Positions 1-9,910 are shown, counted from the first letter of the stretch. The stretch: DNA of 64,000 nt from Secundilactobacillus paracollinoides DSM 15502 = JCM 11969 (GCF_001311135.1 NZ_BBAG01000002.1:1-64000); one strand, 5' to 3'. Notes: a model not told the origin generated them from the letters alone. Program-made: numbers and translations.

Positions 1-107
1 AGAAAAGTCCGGGTCTGACTTTTTTGACCAGAGTTGCTTACACAGGAGCCTTCTGCCTCGCGGAACACGTTTCCGCTATGTGGCCAGAACTCACGTCGCC
101 AGAACTA
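1..107 (+). repeat. F1 palindromic repeat, partial copy
   Basis: This is the right half of the F1 hairpin family, cut by the window edge. It holds the second arm of the central stem, then the conserved CACAGGAGCC segment and the end block with AACACGTTT and TGGCC. The same blocks recur at 16744, 55952 and 56408 on this strand. Confidence 0.7.
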
Positions 108-116
108 ATCGAAAAA

Positions 117-154
117 TAAACCCACCTTCCATTTACCTGGAGGGTGGGTTTTAA
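117..154 (+). terminator. Rho-independent terminator-like hairpin
   Basis: AACCCACC and TCCA pair with TGGA and GGTGGGTT, and the stem is followed by a T run. It could end a plus-strand transcript that enters from left of the window. Confidence 0.55.
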
Positions 155-200
155 GGTTAGTGCTTAACTATCAAGCGTGGTAATCAATCCGGCTTGCTAG

Positions 201-329
201 GCCACCACGCCGAAACGAGTTTCGGGCACGGGGCTAACGTGTAACGGACTCTGACCAAAAAGTCAGGCCCGGACTTTTCGGCCAGAGTCCGTTACACACC
301 GCCCCTAACCCGCCTTCCTCCACTCTCTA
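201..329 (-). repeat. F1 palindromic repeat, full copy
   Basis: Full copy of the F1 family, reading on the minus strand. The central stem pairs GTAACGGACTCTG with CAGAGTCCGTTAC. Its first bases, TAGAG on the minus strand, form the stop codon of the small membrane protein gene next to it. Confidence 0.75.
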
Positions 330-632
330 ATACCCGCTAAACACCACCGAATTCACACCAAAAACATTCAACCCATAAAGAAATACCATAATCAAATTAA
401 GCACCATCGAAATCAAAATAATCCCATACGGCAAAGTCGCCATGTAAAACCCAAAGATCCACGGATTCCGGAAACGACGTCCTTTGTAGTTGAAACAAAA
501 GACAATCAAGATCAGAGTTAAAATAATTTCTAAAATAAAGCCAACCCAATACACGCCAACACTTGCGGCGTTCAGCTGGAAATAATAGCCGCCTAACGCA
601 ATGATGTCTACAATAATAGCTAGTAATGACAT
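327..632 (-). CDS. Small hydrophobic membrane protein, function unknown
   Basis: About 101 residues, almost entirely hydrophobic, with three to four predicted membrane segments (around residues 3-20, 28-50 and 68-95) and a basic stretch KGRRFRN between segments. I do not recognise the family. An ATG exists 24 bases further upstream, but the GGGGAG ribosome site lies 9 bases before the ATG at 632, so I place the start there. The stop codon TAG is the first triplet of an F1 repeat. The gene stands alone. Confidence 0.6.
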   Translation of the reverse strand: MSLLAIIVDIIALGGYYFQLNAASVGVYWVGFILEIILTLILIVFCFNYKGRRFRNPWIFGFYMATLPYGIILISMVLNLIMVFLYGLNVFGVNSVVFSGY

Positions 633-756
633 GGTGCTTATCTCCCCTTTTTTCACTCATTTGATGCTGGATTCATTGTACCATGAGCCTGATATGACGG
701 GCTTAGGAACGATGTTAGACAGGTATTTCTTAGTTGGTTCTTAAGAAATCAAGCAG

Positions 757-800
757 AAAAAAACACCTCCGTACACAGTCAGATGTACAGGGGTGTTTTC
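757..800 (-). terminator. Rho-independent terminator downstream of brnQ
   Basis: AACACC, a mismatch and GTAC pair with GTAC and GGGTGTT. On the minus strand the stem ends in a run of seven T, which suits termination of transcripts coming from brnQ through the F1 copy. Confidence 0.65.
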
Positions 801-1063
801 GCTTAACCGCTCAATCTTGACGCCTGTCAGTGACGCTATTATTTTGCTGGTTAAGGTGAGACTATGTGTTTGTTGTTTAGATTGCTATGTGTGATTTAAG
901 GTTGGAAAACAAATTAAAGTATTTTTTGGTGTGCCTGGCTGTCACTTCTAGACAATTTCTTGTTCCATGAGGTGAAAGCCTATTGTATATGCAACTTCGG
1001 CACATATATCAAATTCAGAATTGTGGTTTTTCTTGGATGAGTGCCTCTGGCGTCGAGCTCTTA

Positions 1064-1196
1064 GGCTGCCACGCTGAAACGTGTTTCGCGAGGCAAGGGG
1101 CTACTACGTAAGCAACTCTGGCAAAAATGCCAAGTTCAGGCATTTCTGCCAGAGTTACTTACGCTCCGCCCCTTAACCGCCTCGCTCCAAACTCTA
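1064..1196 (-). repeat. F1 palindromic repeat, full copy
   Basis: Minus-strand F1 copy directly behind brnQ. The central arms read GTAAGTAACTCTGGC and GCCAGAGTTGCTTAC, a different sequence from other copies but again self-complementary. The first triplet TAG is the brnQ stop codon. Confidence 0.75.
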
Positions 1197-2599
1197 ACGA
1201 CCACTCACATGCGCCGAATTCACATCCCGCTTACCTGCAAATACCGGTCTCAAGAAGTGAACGCCTAACCCAAGTACCGCACCGACAACCGCTGGGACGA
1301 CCCAGTCCATGCCTAGATTTGCGAATGGCAAGACGCTTTGTTGGAAGCCAGCCAATGCCTTTCCTAAGGCACTCTGACTCACAACAGCCGGGAACGATGC
1401 CATCATATCCAGGAATGCTGGTACCGCTGTAAAGACCACGACGAACAGGTAGACTACTGGGTCGCGATGGAATAGTGGTGAGAAGATCGACAGCAAGATC
1501 AGCACCATTGCGAATGGGTACAGGAACATCAGCATTGGTGTTGACCACTGGATGATCGTATCCAAGCCGAAGTTAGCGGTCAGAAATGACGCTAGGGCCA
1601 TGAAGCCTAACCATTGACGGTAACTGAACCGTGAAAAATGTTTGTGGAAATCTTGTGCGAATGCAGCAATCAACCAACGGCAGTGGTCAGGCAAGTCACT
1701 GTCAGCAGAGTGGCTAACAGTGCGTGGCCAAAGGCACCCATGTAGTAGGTCACCAATTGATTAAAAGCCGTCCCACCATCCGCGGAGACCGTGAACCGGC
1801 CAAGCGTTGTGGCGCCCAACCAGATCAACCCAACGTAGATCACGCCGATCATGCCAGTGGCGAAAACACCAGCTTTGGCAGTTACTTTAGCGTTACTCTT
1901 AGCGGTCGTTTTGCCTAGCTGGTTAACAGCCGTAACGACCGTGACCCCAAAGGCCAATCCGGCCAGGGCATCCATCGTGTTGTACCCTTCCAAAAACCCG
2001 TTAAAGAAGGAAGCGTGCTTGTATGCAGCGGTCACGGCCTGAGTGCCAGCGCTGCTCATGGGATGAACGAATCCCATGAGGAAGACGACGAATAACATCA
2101 CAAGAAATAGTGGGTTGAGCACTTTCCCAACGGAATTCATGATGTTGGATTCCTTGTAGGAAACGAGAAAGGCTGCTCCGAAAAACAATGCTGAGAATAC
2201 AAACAGACCCACGTGCGCCCAACTAGCGGGCAATAATGGCTGAACACCGACTGAAAATGGAATCGTGGCTGTCCGTGGTGTCCCAAACAACGGGCCGATG
2301 GTGGCGTGGATCAGGACCATGAAGCCTAACGCAAACGCTGGTCCCAGCGGCCGACCAATGTCATAAACACCCTTTGAATGGGTCACACTAACGGCCAGAA
2401 CGGAGCAGAGTGGTAAGACCACGGCGGTTACCAGGAAGCCGACTGTCGCTAACACCCAGTGACCCCCGGCAAGCTGCCCTAAATGAATTGGAAAAATAAG
2501 ATTACCGGCTCCGAAGAAGAGCCCGAAAAGCATTGAGCTAACAACGAAATACTGTTTGCCTGTTAAAGGCTTTGGATTTAAATCTTTGACTGGTTCCAT
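1194..2599 (-). pseudogene. brnQ: Branched-chain amino acid:cation symporter BrnQ (one frameshift)
   Basis: Carrier of the LIVCS family (BrnQ), which imports leucine, isoleucine and valine with a cation across the cytoplasmic membrane. The N-terminal part shows the family hallmark FGAGNLIFP near residue 30 and about twelve hydrophobic segments over about 468 residues, the normal length. The frame breaks near 1687: the first part ends CLTTAVG and the second continues LIAAFAQDFHKHF. Restoring one G in GTTGGTTG (GGG read as GG) joins them exactly. The start is the ATG at 2599 behind a GGGGG ribosome site. A T-box leader and a consensus promoter lie upstream, so expression should follow the charging of a branched-chain tRNA. 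Confidence 0.9.
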
Positions 2600-2726
2600 A
2601 ACTGAAGACCCCCATATTATGTTTGATGACGCAAACGACCTGTAACCTATAAATTTGAATCTGGCTAATGCCACTAATCTGATCTTCCACTGAAACCACC
2701 CGCTTTCTCTATGAGTCCTTATGTAA

Positions 2727-2995
2727 TCAAAAAGGCACCCCTAATTCAGACGATTGTCTAAATTAAGGGTGCCTCTGCACGTTACCACCTTATCATTGTT
2801 GCATCATTGCTGATGTAACCTCTTCACGTACGGCATAACTGCGATACGCTAACACGATAATGGGTGTGCCCAATGTACGTTACTGATGTTCGGTACATCG
2901 CTCAAAAGGGATTTTCACGACTAGTGTCCCACTTCCTCTCACCAAACGAAGCTCGCTTGCGGACACCTAATCGCTACTCAACTTTCTCATAGCGT
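2727..2995 (-). promoter_or_regulatory. T-box riboswitch controlling brnQ
   Basis: The leader shows the conserved T-box core AAGGTGGTAACGTG (about 2781-2794) followed by a strong terminator whose arms GGCACCC and GGGTGCC flank AATTTAG and end in T5 at 2727. Upstream is a long Stem I whose distal helix pairs GTGTCC with GGGACAC. A GAAAATCCC segment on the 3' side of Stem I offers ATC (isoleucine) as the likely specifier codon. That agrees with a branched-chain amino acid transporter, but it is read without a folded model. Confidence 0.85.
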
Positions 2996-3013
2996 TTATT
3001 AATTTATGACCCC

Positions 3014-3042
3014 ATCATAATCAGGGTTCAGCAGCTTGTCAA
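3014..3042 (-). promoter_or_regulatory. Promoter of the T-box-brnQ transcript
   Basis: On the minus strand, TTGACA, a 17-base spacer and TATGAT match the vegetative consensus almost perfectly. The promoter lies just upstream of the T-box Stem I. Confidence 0.8.
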
Positions 3043-3227
3043 CAATTTTATTAGGTTATTTTAATGTGAATCGACTTGTTAAGGGCGTCAACAATGTCCC
3101 ACCAGGCCATGCATGATAAGGCGTTGACCTATTCTTGGTTAATCGCAAAATTTTTTCAACTTAATTTGCTGATTAGAAAAACGGCCAACAGAAAAATGGC
3201 CGACCGTAATGTGTATAAAAATTCAGT

Positions 3228-4565
3228 TTACTTCTTCGACTCTGAAAACTTTCGCCGCGTTGGACTGACCCAGGTCCCAGATCCAGCGTCAAAAATTGTT
3301 TTCACCGCAGGAATAAACGTCGTCACAACCGTAAAGGGATTCACCATCCAGTAGTACAACATGTATAACGGTGCAAATGGCAAGTATTTCAGTTTGGCCC
3401 CTCGATGATCAAGTAACAGCGCTGTCACCAGCTGGACCAACCCAGCCACAAGTTCAAATGCCACAACGATGCAGGCCATGCAAAGCGTTTGAAGAAACAG
3501 TTGCATGTCACCCTGTAACAGAAAACTAACCATGGAGAAGCCGAAGATCAGGCTCGAGATCACAAAGAAGAACGACCAAACGATGGACAGCGTTGAGTCA
3601 ATAAACATCGACATTTGAAACCGCCGTTGAAAGGGATGACGTAAAAACGGCTTCAGGTTGGTTAACCAGACTTCCGTGCCGCCCTGCGCCCAGCGTTTGC
3701 GCTGATGATAGAGGTCCTTCACAGTTTCAGGAACGTTCATATGGAAGATAATATTGGGGGCAAACCGTGGGACACTGCCGCTAACTTGCTGGTCCCAGGC
3801 CACACTGATATCCTCAGTTGCCCGGTCCTGCCGAAATCCATTCACCTCAATCAGGGAACTCTTTCGGTACAACGTGTTGGCACCGCTATACGCGTACATG
3901 GAATCGTTGACGGCACTCTGACTACGCTTGATAACGCCCACGATACTGGAAAACTCAACGGTTTGCGACTTGCCCAGCATGCTCGTTCGATTCTGCACGT
4001 CCATGTTGGCGGTCACCGCAGCCGTATTCATGTCCTGGTCGTGAATGAAGAAATTCATGTACTTCATCAGCGCCTCTGGTTCAGGAATCGTGTCGGCATC
4101 GTTGCTCAAAATATACTCGCCCTTAGCGAAGAACATCCCGATGTTAAACGCGTGTGCCTTGCCCTTATTCTTAATGATTTCAACAGTCCTTAACCGATCG
4201 TACTTTGTCATCAACCGGTGGACGATATCAGCGGTATGGTCGGTCGACCCATCGTTCATGACCAGCACTTCAAAATTTTCGTAATCCAGATTTTCAAACA
4301 AATAGGTAATGGTTTGTTCGATCATGATCTCCTCGTTGTGGGCGGGAATCATAATCGTGATAAACGGCTGGTCTTCGGGCTTAAGTCTGTGCCAATCATC
4401 GCATTTGTTGATTTTAAAGAACCGGTACGACAACGCACCCCAGAACCAAAAGAACGAGCCGACGATTGGATATAAACACAGAATCAGCATTAAAAACTGT
4501 ATAATGTCACCAAACGAATTCGTTGAAAAGATACCGTTAAGCACGCCGCTCACCCACTTCCTCAA
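3228..4565 (-). CDS. Processive family 2 glycosyltransferase (exopolysaccharide synthase)
   Basis: About 445 residues. A membrane segment (residues 20-50) precedes a GT-A catalytic domain with the motifs VMNDGSTD, NDADT (DxD), a TED acceptor-site motif and QRKRWAQGG, the QxxRW signature of processive synthases such as PgaC, BcsA and HasA. Three to four membrane helices follow near the C-terminus. It should polymerise a nucleotide sugar and extrude the chain across the membrane; the sugar cannot be told. The frame opens at a TTG (4565), but a GTG at 4553 has a better-placed GAGG site. It overlaps the preceding membrane protein gene by 29 bases, so it is the last gene of the EAL-membrane protein-glycosyltransferase operon. 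Confidence 0.85.
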   Translation of the reverse strand: MRKWVSGVLNGIFSTNSFGDIIQFLMLILCLYPIVGSFFWFWGALSYRFFKINKCDDWHRLKPEDQPFITIMIPAHNEEIMIEQTITYLFENLDYENFEVLVMNDGSTDHTADIVHRLMTKYDRLRTVEIIKNKGKAHAFNIGMFFAKGEYILSNDADTIPEPEALMKYMNFFIHDQDMNTAAVTANMDVQNRTSMLGKSQTVEFSSIVGVIKRSQSAVNDSMYAYSGANTLYRKSSLIEVNGFRQDRATEDISVAWDQQVSGSVPRFAPNIIFHMNVPETVKDLYHQRKRWAQGGTEVWLTNLKPFLRHPFQRRFQMSMFIDSTLSIVWSFFFVISSLIFGFSMVSFLLQGDMQLFLQTLCMACIVVAFELVAGLVQLVTALLLDHRGAKLKYLPFAPLYMLYYWMVNPFTVVTTFIPAVKTIFDAGSGTWVSPTRRKFSESKK

Positions 4566-5169
4566 GGGCCTCTCTTTCGGCCTGACGCTCTGCCAGAATT
4601 TTATCCTTATCGACCTGGCCCATTTCAGCTAACTCGTGCGTATCCAAATTTTGTTCTGGCTGAACCCGATACAACCGGACGTTCTGCCGAAACTTCTCTT
4701 CACCAAATCGTTTTGTCATGAACTTCGTCAACTCAGTCTCACGGTTCCGCTCATCCAACGGATCAAACGTCGGCCACTGTTCGATCAGCCGCTCTCGTTT
4801 TCGATTTTGAATCAGGACCATCGAAATCGCAAACACCGCGGTGACCGCAAAACAAAACAGCAGGATAATCCCTAAGAATCCGAACGTATACATCCCACCA
4901 CGAAGATCAATGGTGACGCCAAACAGACGAATCGACCGGTGCGTCAAAATAATGCCTGTCATCACGATCGGCACGATCATCGAAATTAAGCCAAACAAGG
5001 CCACCAGCGACTCCTTGATTTTGAGTCCCCAGTGCCCTTTTTCAAAGAAAAGGTCCGTATACAATTGCTGTTTAGCACGGTCGCCCGTTGACGGGGTCGG
5101 CTGTGGCGTCGCCGCCGTCGTTGACGGTGACTTGCAGGGTTTGATCGTTGTGGTGTGCGTCTGTTGCAT
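4537..5169 (-). CDS. Two-helix membrane protein of the exopolysaccharide operon
   Basis: About 210 residues. A Thr/Pro-rich N-terminus is followed by two membrane helices (around residues 55-80 and 90-120) and a charged, helical cytoplasmic C-terminus rich in Arg, Glu and Asp. I do not recognise a named family. Its size, topology and position directly before a processive glycosyltransferase resemble PgaD-type accessory subunits. I chose the ATG at 5169, preceded by TTGAGG; this overlaps the EAL gene by 98 bases, and the frame stays open to 5283. Confidence 0.6.
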   Translation of the reverse strand: MQQTHTTTIKPCKSPSTTAATPQPTPSTGDRAKQQLYTDLFFEKGHWGLKIKESLVALFGLISMIVPIVMTGIILTHRSIRLFGVTIDLRGGMYTFGFLGIILLFCFAVTAVFAISMVLIQNRKRERLIEQWPTFDPLDERNRETELTKFMTKRFGEEKFRQNVRLYRVQPEQNLDTHELAEMGQVDKDKILAERQAEREALEEVGERRA

Positions 5170-5983
5170 GGCCTGTCGCCTCAATTCCAGTCTCAATCTC
5201 ATTGACTGGCTTGCCAAACAAATATCCCTGACGAAAATCGATCTGTAGTTGTTCGGCGAGGGCCTCATCCTTGGCGTCCTCAATGCCCATTAAATACAGA
5301 GATATGTGGTTGTCCTTAGCCAAATTGTTCCAGAATTGCAGATTTAAATCGAGCCAGACATTCGGGTCTTCCTTTCGAAACGACCGCATGGAACATTTCA
5401 AAATGTCGACTGCCGGCAGCAGCCACTCGATATTGTGCAGACTCGTCAATTCTGAATCAGCGTTGTCAATGGCGATGCGAACCCCATACTCTTTTGCGTT
5501 AGTGATCTGACGCATAAATTGTTTTTGCCTAATACTATGTAGTTGCTGCGTTGCGTGATACTCGATCACAAGGTCCATCGGGTCGATCTTACTGATTGCC
5601 CACCTGACAAACAATGGAAAGTTAGGATCCATGATCTGCTCGTAGGTGAGGTTGATCGATAGACTGTAATGCACCACTGGTAAGTGCCGGAACGTCTCCT
5701 CCAAGAGAACCACCACCCGTTGCAACGGCATCCCTGCCAGTTGCTTGGGCAGCGTCCACGTGCCGTCGTGGTGCTGCTGGCGTAATAAACATTCATAGCC
5801 GATCACCTTGCCGCGGTAATTGACCTGTTCTTGTATAAAATACTGTAGTTTAAGGTCCGGATCATCGAAGTAGTCGTTCGTACGCTTTCTAGTCGCGTAG
5901 TAGAAATGCGCCACCCAAATTGCGAAGAACGCCACGATCACCCAGAAGATGATGAATAGCCTGACACCTAGCTGCCAAAGCAA
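5072..5983 (-). CDS. Membrane-anchored degenerate EAL-domain protein
   Basis: 303 residues: one N-terminal membrane helix (5-28), then an EAL domain (about 45-265). The fold signatures are clear (GYECLLR, SINL, FRQGYLFGKP). However, the catalytic set of c-di-GMP phosphodiesterases is eroded: EAL reads ECL, the ELTE motif reads EYHA, DDFG reads DNAD, LKID reads LKCS and EGVE reads GIED. It is therefore more likely a c-di-GMP-binding or purely structural protein than an enzyme. It heads the operon with the two-helix protein and the glycosyltransferase, which suggests control of polysaccharide export. The start is a TTG at 5983 behind GGGGGAGA. Confidence 0.8.
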   Translation of the reverse strand: MLWQLGVRLFIIFWVIVAFFAIWVAHFYYATRKRTNDYFDDPDLKLQYFIQEQVNYRGKVIGYECLLRQQHHDGTWTLPKQLAGMPLQRVVVLLEETFRHLPVVHYSLSINLTYEQIMDPNFPLFVRWAISKIDPMDLVIEYHATQQLHSIRQKQFMRQITNAKEYGVRIAIDNADSELTSLHNIEWLLPAVDILKCSMRSFRKEDPNVWLDLNLQFWNNLAKDNHISLYLMGIEDAKDEALAEQLQIDFRQGYLFGKPVNEIETGIEATGHATDAHHNDQTLQVTVNDGGDATADPVNGRPC

Positions 5984-6050
5984 CCCAATCTCCCCCTTTG
6001 CTTGAAACTTGTTTCTCCCTTTGAAGTGTGAATAATCAGTTAATCAGTTC

Positions 6051-6223
6051 GTTGCATTCCGCAATTTGGCACTCCGTCGTGGTGGCTCGCGATGAAGCTA
6101 ATTCGATTTCTGCTGCGCAGCTCTCGAATGGATCTTCATCGTCTCGCACATCAGTAACCGACCAAAATACGGTCGCCAACTGATGTCGACACCACGGCTC
6201 CGTGCCAAATTGGGCCATTCCAC
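6051..6223 (+). repeat. F2 multi-hairpin repeat, copy a
   Basis: An outer inverted repeat (GCAATTTGGCAC with GTGCCAAATTG) encloses a stem GATGAAGCTAATTCGA/TCGAATGGATCTTCATC and a stem ATCAGTAACCGACC/GGTCGCCAACTGAT. Close copies lie at 32884 (inverted), 51388 and 54463. An apparent reading frame across it on the minus strand is a by-product of the repeat. Confidence 0.75.
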
Positions 6224-6231
6224 TAACATTG

Positions 6232-6737
6232 AGCTTACTTATTGCCCAGATTAAGCATCACAATTGCATTAACCCTTGTTCGCGGAGAACTTCGCCCTTG
6301 ACTGCTGCTAATGCTATTAATAGCTATGCTTCATACTAAGGTCGACTTGATAGTATCGATTAAGGAACAAGTAGACTGCCTGTATTGGTCTATTTCGCTA
6401 AGAAGCGACATCTTACTCGTTCAATTGTGGAAAGACTCCTTATCTAAAGTGTTACCGACCAAATTTAGGTTCCAACTACCAAAATAGCCTTAAAATTGCC
6501 CCTTTAGTCCTATTATCATAAAGCCTATTTAACGGCATTACAAGCTAGTTTTGTTGTTTTATTCTACAGCTAACCTAAAACACACTTCATCACACAAGTT
6601 CAATCCCACCCACCGTGTTATATCAGACTTGATTTTACAACCATTACACGTCTAACCGTATTGTATGCTATGTCGTGTTTATCACAAAGAACCCTTATAT
6701 TACAGTTTAATAACATTTAGGATCAGCAATCAGCACG
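6232..6737. other. Intergenic stretch without a recognisable gene
   Basis: I see no credible coding frame, ribosome site or long hairpin here. The first part (near 6280) carries a weak echo of the F2-associated block that ends in a CTCGACTG-like sequence. Confidence 0.4.
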
Positions 6738-6773
6738 CAAAAAAACACCCATCACTTACATACGATGAGTGTC
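6738..6773 (-). terminator. Terminator of the first surface protein gene
   Basis: On the minus strand ACACTCATCG pairs with TGATGGGTGT and is followed by T7. It lies about 25 bases past the stop codon. Confidence 0.75.
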
Positions 6774-6797
6774 TTTCTTGATTACAAATTTGACCGA

Positions 6798-9322
6798 CTA
6801 ATCTTGCTTACGTCTCTTTCTGCCTAAGCCTACAAGGCCAAGCAATCCAAGCAAGGTTACGCCCGCTACAGCCCAAGCACCACTCCGTTGCTCATTTGTT
6901 TGTGGCAACTTATCGGCGTTTGCTGCAACATTCTGAGTCATTTGAGTGTTATTAGCGCCAGATTCGGCGTTCATAGCTGCAGACTCCGTTGCTTGTGCAG
7001 TAGTAGTTGAAATTCCACTACCGCCATTTGACGAAACACCTGAACCAGGTGTCGTCGTGGTTGGGTTATCGCCCTTACCATTACTGGTTTGACTACCCTT
7101 ACCACCATTGCCATTGTTACCTGGAACGACAACTGGTTGCCCCGGTGTGGTCGTAACATCACTTCCGCCGCCTGGAGTTGTGGTGCCGCCATTACCATTG
7201 TTATCGCCACCTGGTGTCGTCGTACCACCATTTCCGTTACCATTGTTATCGCCCGGATTTGACGGGTTAGTGGTGCCACCGCCATTGCCTGGGTTAGATA
7301 GCGTGCCATACGTGACAACAATGCTTGAATAAGGTGCCATGGCGATCTTAGCCGTATCATCCAGCGAAGGCGTAGTCCCGAACCCAAGCCCATAAGGCGT
7401 CAAAATTGAAGCATCTGTAATGCCAACTGCCAGTGTTTGACTGGTAGTCGTGCCATCAGCTGTGGTTGTCGTTACTTTGGTTGAATTGTCGCCATTCGTC
7501 GTGTACGTGATAACCGTCCCGTCGCTTTGGGTGACAGTGATTGTCTTCAAGTCACTTGCTGGGTAGTTAGTCACGCTGATGTCAACACCATTAGCATCAG
7601 TTCCAGTCGGGTAAGTCAGATCCTGATTGGTAGTACTCAGCACAGTACCAGAATCATTTTGAACCGTGACCGTGTACTTTGCTTCAGCATCAGTGATCGT
7701 TAACGTCCCAGCAGTCACGACTTGATTGTCAAATAAGTAACCAGTATTAGCAGCAGCCAAATCAGCCAGTCCCTGGGCACTCAGAGAGATCGTGTAGGTG
7801 CCAGGATCCGCTTTAACAGCACTGGTATCGAGATCTGCGCTATCTGCAGGCAATGTGTAGGTGCCATCACCATTTGCTGTCCAAGAAGTTGGTGCGACCA
7901 TGCCAGCTGGTAGTGTCGTCGTATAGCTGTCTGGTGTTTCGCCCGTCCAAGTCATGGTTTGGTCCGTGATTGCACCTGGTGCGCTGACCACTTGGTTGTA
8001 TTGAACGTAATAGAGGCCGCCAATGATGGTTGAACTGGCACTGGAAAGAGTAGAAGTATCTAAGGTGTACGTATTCGTTGCTGGCACAGAACCCGTAACC
8101 AACTGATACGTGATGCCGTTATTCACAACCGTCGTTGGTACAACTGACGATGTAAGGTACGTGTCGCCTGGATTTCCAGTCGTGGTTACCGTGTCAATAA
8201 TAGCGCCGTTCTCATTTTGGAGGTAGTAAACATCTTCAACTTGAGACTTTACAATGACATATTGCCCACCGGTTGAACTATCATAGGCAAATGCATCCGT
8301 GAGTCCCAAAGCATTCGCAACCTCGGGTACTGTTGTGTACACACCCAAATCATTTACAACATAGTCACCCTGAGTTTGAGCGGGATCATCAGTTAAGTAC
8401 AGCACACTTTGGTCACGCGTTTTATATTGACTGAAGGCCCCGGATGTCACCGTGGTATTTGGATCAACTGTAATGTCGATCGGGAAACTCTGCGTAGAAA
8501 CAGTACCATTGTTCGTCGTAACACTGGCAAACTGAATCTTAAATACCTGACGATCGTTATAGTTTGCTTCCTGCGTCACAGTAAGTCCAGTACTTGTCAC
8601 ACCATACTGCGTCAATGTCGCTTCAATATCTGATTGCACGGTACTTGCTGGATCTGTCGCAACTAAACCATCAGCAAGCGTCACGTCAAAGTTCTCAACC
8701 GCAGCGCCGTCATATGTTTTGGTAACGGAGCCGATTGTTGCGTCCGCTGTCTCAGCTTCAGCTAACGAGGCCGTAATTTTCTGTGCTTGACCGGTTGCGC
8801 TGAAGGTCGCTGCCGCAGCTTGTTTCGTTGCGGCTAAGGTTGCACTATCGGTGGCCCCTAAATCAGTCTCGGTCGTCGTGCTATTGGCAGAGCTGGTGTT
8901 CGAATCGGTGGCACTGCTGCTGGAATCAGTTACTGTGCTACCCGTAGTCGAACTGTCGCTGGTTGTACCGGTAATCGTTGAAGCATCCGTTGCCGCACTA
9001 CTACTCGAATCTGCGGTCGTTTCACCGGTTGTGTTCGCGTCAGTTGCCGTTGAACTAGCCGTTGATGAACTGAGTGTGGCACTAGATGACGACTGTAGCG
9101 CCGCTGAATCACTGTCACTACCGTCATTTGTGGTTGTCGTGGCCGAATCAGCCGCACTTGTTGTATCCGCATGAGTCGTAATGTTACCGCTTACTAAAAT
9201 GGTTGCACCCAAAGTAAGGCTTGCAAGACTCGCAAACACCAGTGCTTGCCAGCCTTGTACGCCTTGTAATGGGTTGTTAAATTATCCCTTAAATCCTGTG
9301 CATGATTATTTTTTCCAACCAT
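6798..9322 (-). pseudogene. LPQTN-anchored surface protein with KxYKxGKxW signal (one frameshift)
   Basis: Repaired length about 841 residues. The ATG at 9322 (after a GGGGG site) opens MVGKNN and the export signal KAYKAGKHW. The frame breaks at about 9243, where TGGTGTTTG should read TGGGTGTTTG (one G missing), and then continues VFASLASLTLGA into the open frame. A Ser/Thr-rich stalk (about residues 45-150) is followed by beta-rich repeat modules, one ending in an MBG-like unit (SWTANGDGTYTLP), then a Gly/Asn/Pro-rich wall-spanning segment. The C-terminus is LPQTNEQ, a hydrophobic helix and RKRRKQD, a sortase A substrate. It should be covalently attached to peptidoglycan. Two small ribbon-helix-helix genes precede it. 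Confidence 0.9.
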
Positions 9323-9371
9323 AGTCAAATACCCCCGTTTGTACTCCTATGACAATAATCGAACAGTCAAA

Positions 9372-9512
9372 TTACAATGATTTCGACTTCAGATACGCTT
9401 GCACTAACCTCTCCAAAAGGCTGGCTACGCTGGTGTTCTCCTGCACCGCACGAATCTTCAGTTGTTTGATCAAATCACTGTCTAACGTCGTGGTAAACTT
9501 CTTTTTCCCCAT
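9372..9512 (-). CDS. 46-residue ribbon-helix-helix DNA-binding protein
   Basis: Short gene read by hand: it starts MGKKKFTTTLDSDLIKQLKI and ends LKSKSL. A basic beta-strand (KKKFTTT) followed by two helices is the CopG/Arc/MetJ pattern, so it probably binds DNA as a dimer. A good site (AGAGGAG) lies before the ATG at 9512. The stop is 49 bases upstream of the surface protein start, so both are probably co-transcribed. Near-identical proteins are encoded at 9550, 16384 and 27714, each in front of a giant surface protein. Confidence 0.8.
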   Translation of the reverse strand: MGKKKFTTTLDSDLIKQLKIRAVQENTSVASLLERLVQAYLKSKSL

Positions 9513-9549
9513 CGAAGTTCATCTCCTCTAAAAAACAATGACGTGATGA

Positions 9550-9690
9550 TTATGATACTTTTGTGGTCAGATAATCCTTGGCAAGCTTCTCCAATAAGTT
9601 TGCGACACTGGTATCTTCTTCCACCGCAATGATCTTCAGTTGCTTGATCAGATCACTGTCTAATGTTGTGGTAAACTTCTTTTTCCCCAT
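9550..9690 (-). CDS. 46-residue ribbon-helix-helix DNA-binding protein, second copy
   Basis: Tandem paralogue of the gene at 9372, differing mainly in the second helix (AVEEDTSVANLLEKLAKDYL). Same start context (GGAGGAGATGAACTTCG before ATG). It is the first gene behind the conserved promoter at 9737-9770. The 37-base gap to the next copy implies one transcript with the surface protein gene. Confidence 0.8.
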   Translation of the reverse strand: MGKKKFTTTLDSDLIKQLKIIAVEEDTSVANLLEKLAKDYLTTKVS

Positions 9691-9736
9691 CGAAGTTCAT
9701 CTCCTCCAAAATAGATTTACTCGAAAGTATAGTGTC

Positions 9737-9770
9737 ATTGTATACGGTTCCCACGTCTTAGTAAATACGT
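9737..9770 (-). promoter_or_regulatory. Conserved promoter of RHH-surface protein module 1
   Basis: On the minus strand ACGTATTTACT contains the -35 TTTACT; 17 bases later lies TACAAT. The ACGTATTTACT block and the 17-base spacing recur at 16572-16605 and 27896-27929. Confidence 0.65.
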
Positions 9771-9910
9771 ATGACTCGCCAAGATGTAAGATATGACGCA
9801 AGGTATTTAAGTATTGTTGTATAGACAACATAACACTCGAAATTGATGGGTATAAATTTTATTGAACAGCCCCATTTCATCCTGAAATATGGCACCTGTC
9901 AATTATCCTT

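Noticed and set aside
6036-6218. Open frame of 60 codons on the minus strand
   Set aside because: It is F2 copy a read as protein; it resembles the frame at 54410-54592, which is F2 copy d.
8851-9174. Long Val/Ser-rich frames opposite the surface proteins
   Set aside because: Antisense reading of Ser/Thr/Asp-rich low-complexity codons gives open Val/Ser/Ala frames without start signals.
9372-9690. RHH genes as antitoxins of toxin-antitoxin pairs
   Set aside because: No small toxin gene is adjacent; the constant partner is a surface protein gene.
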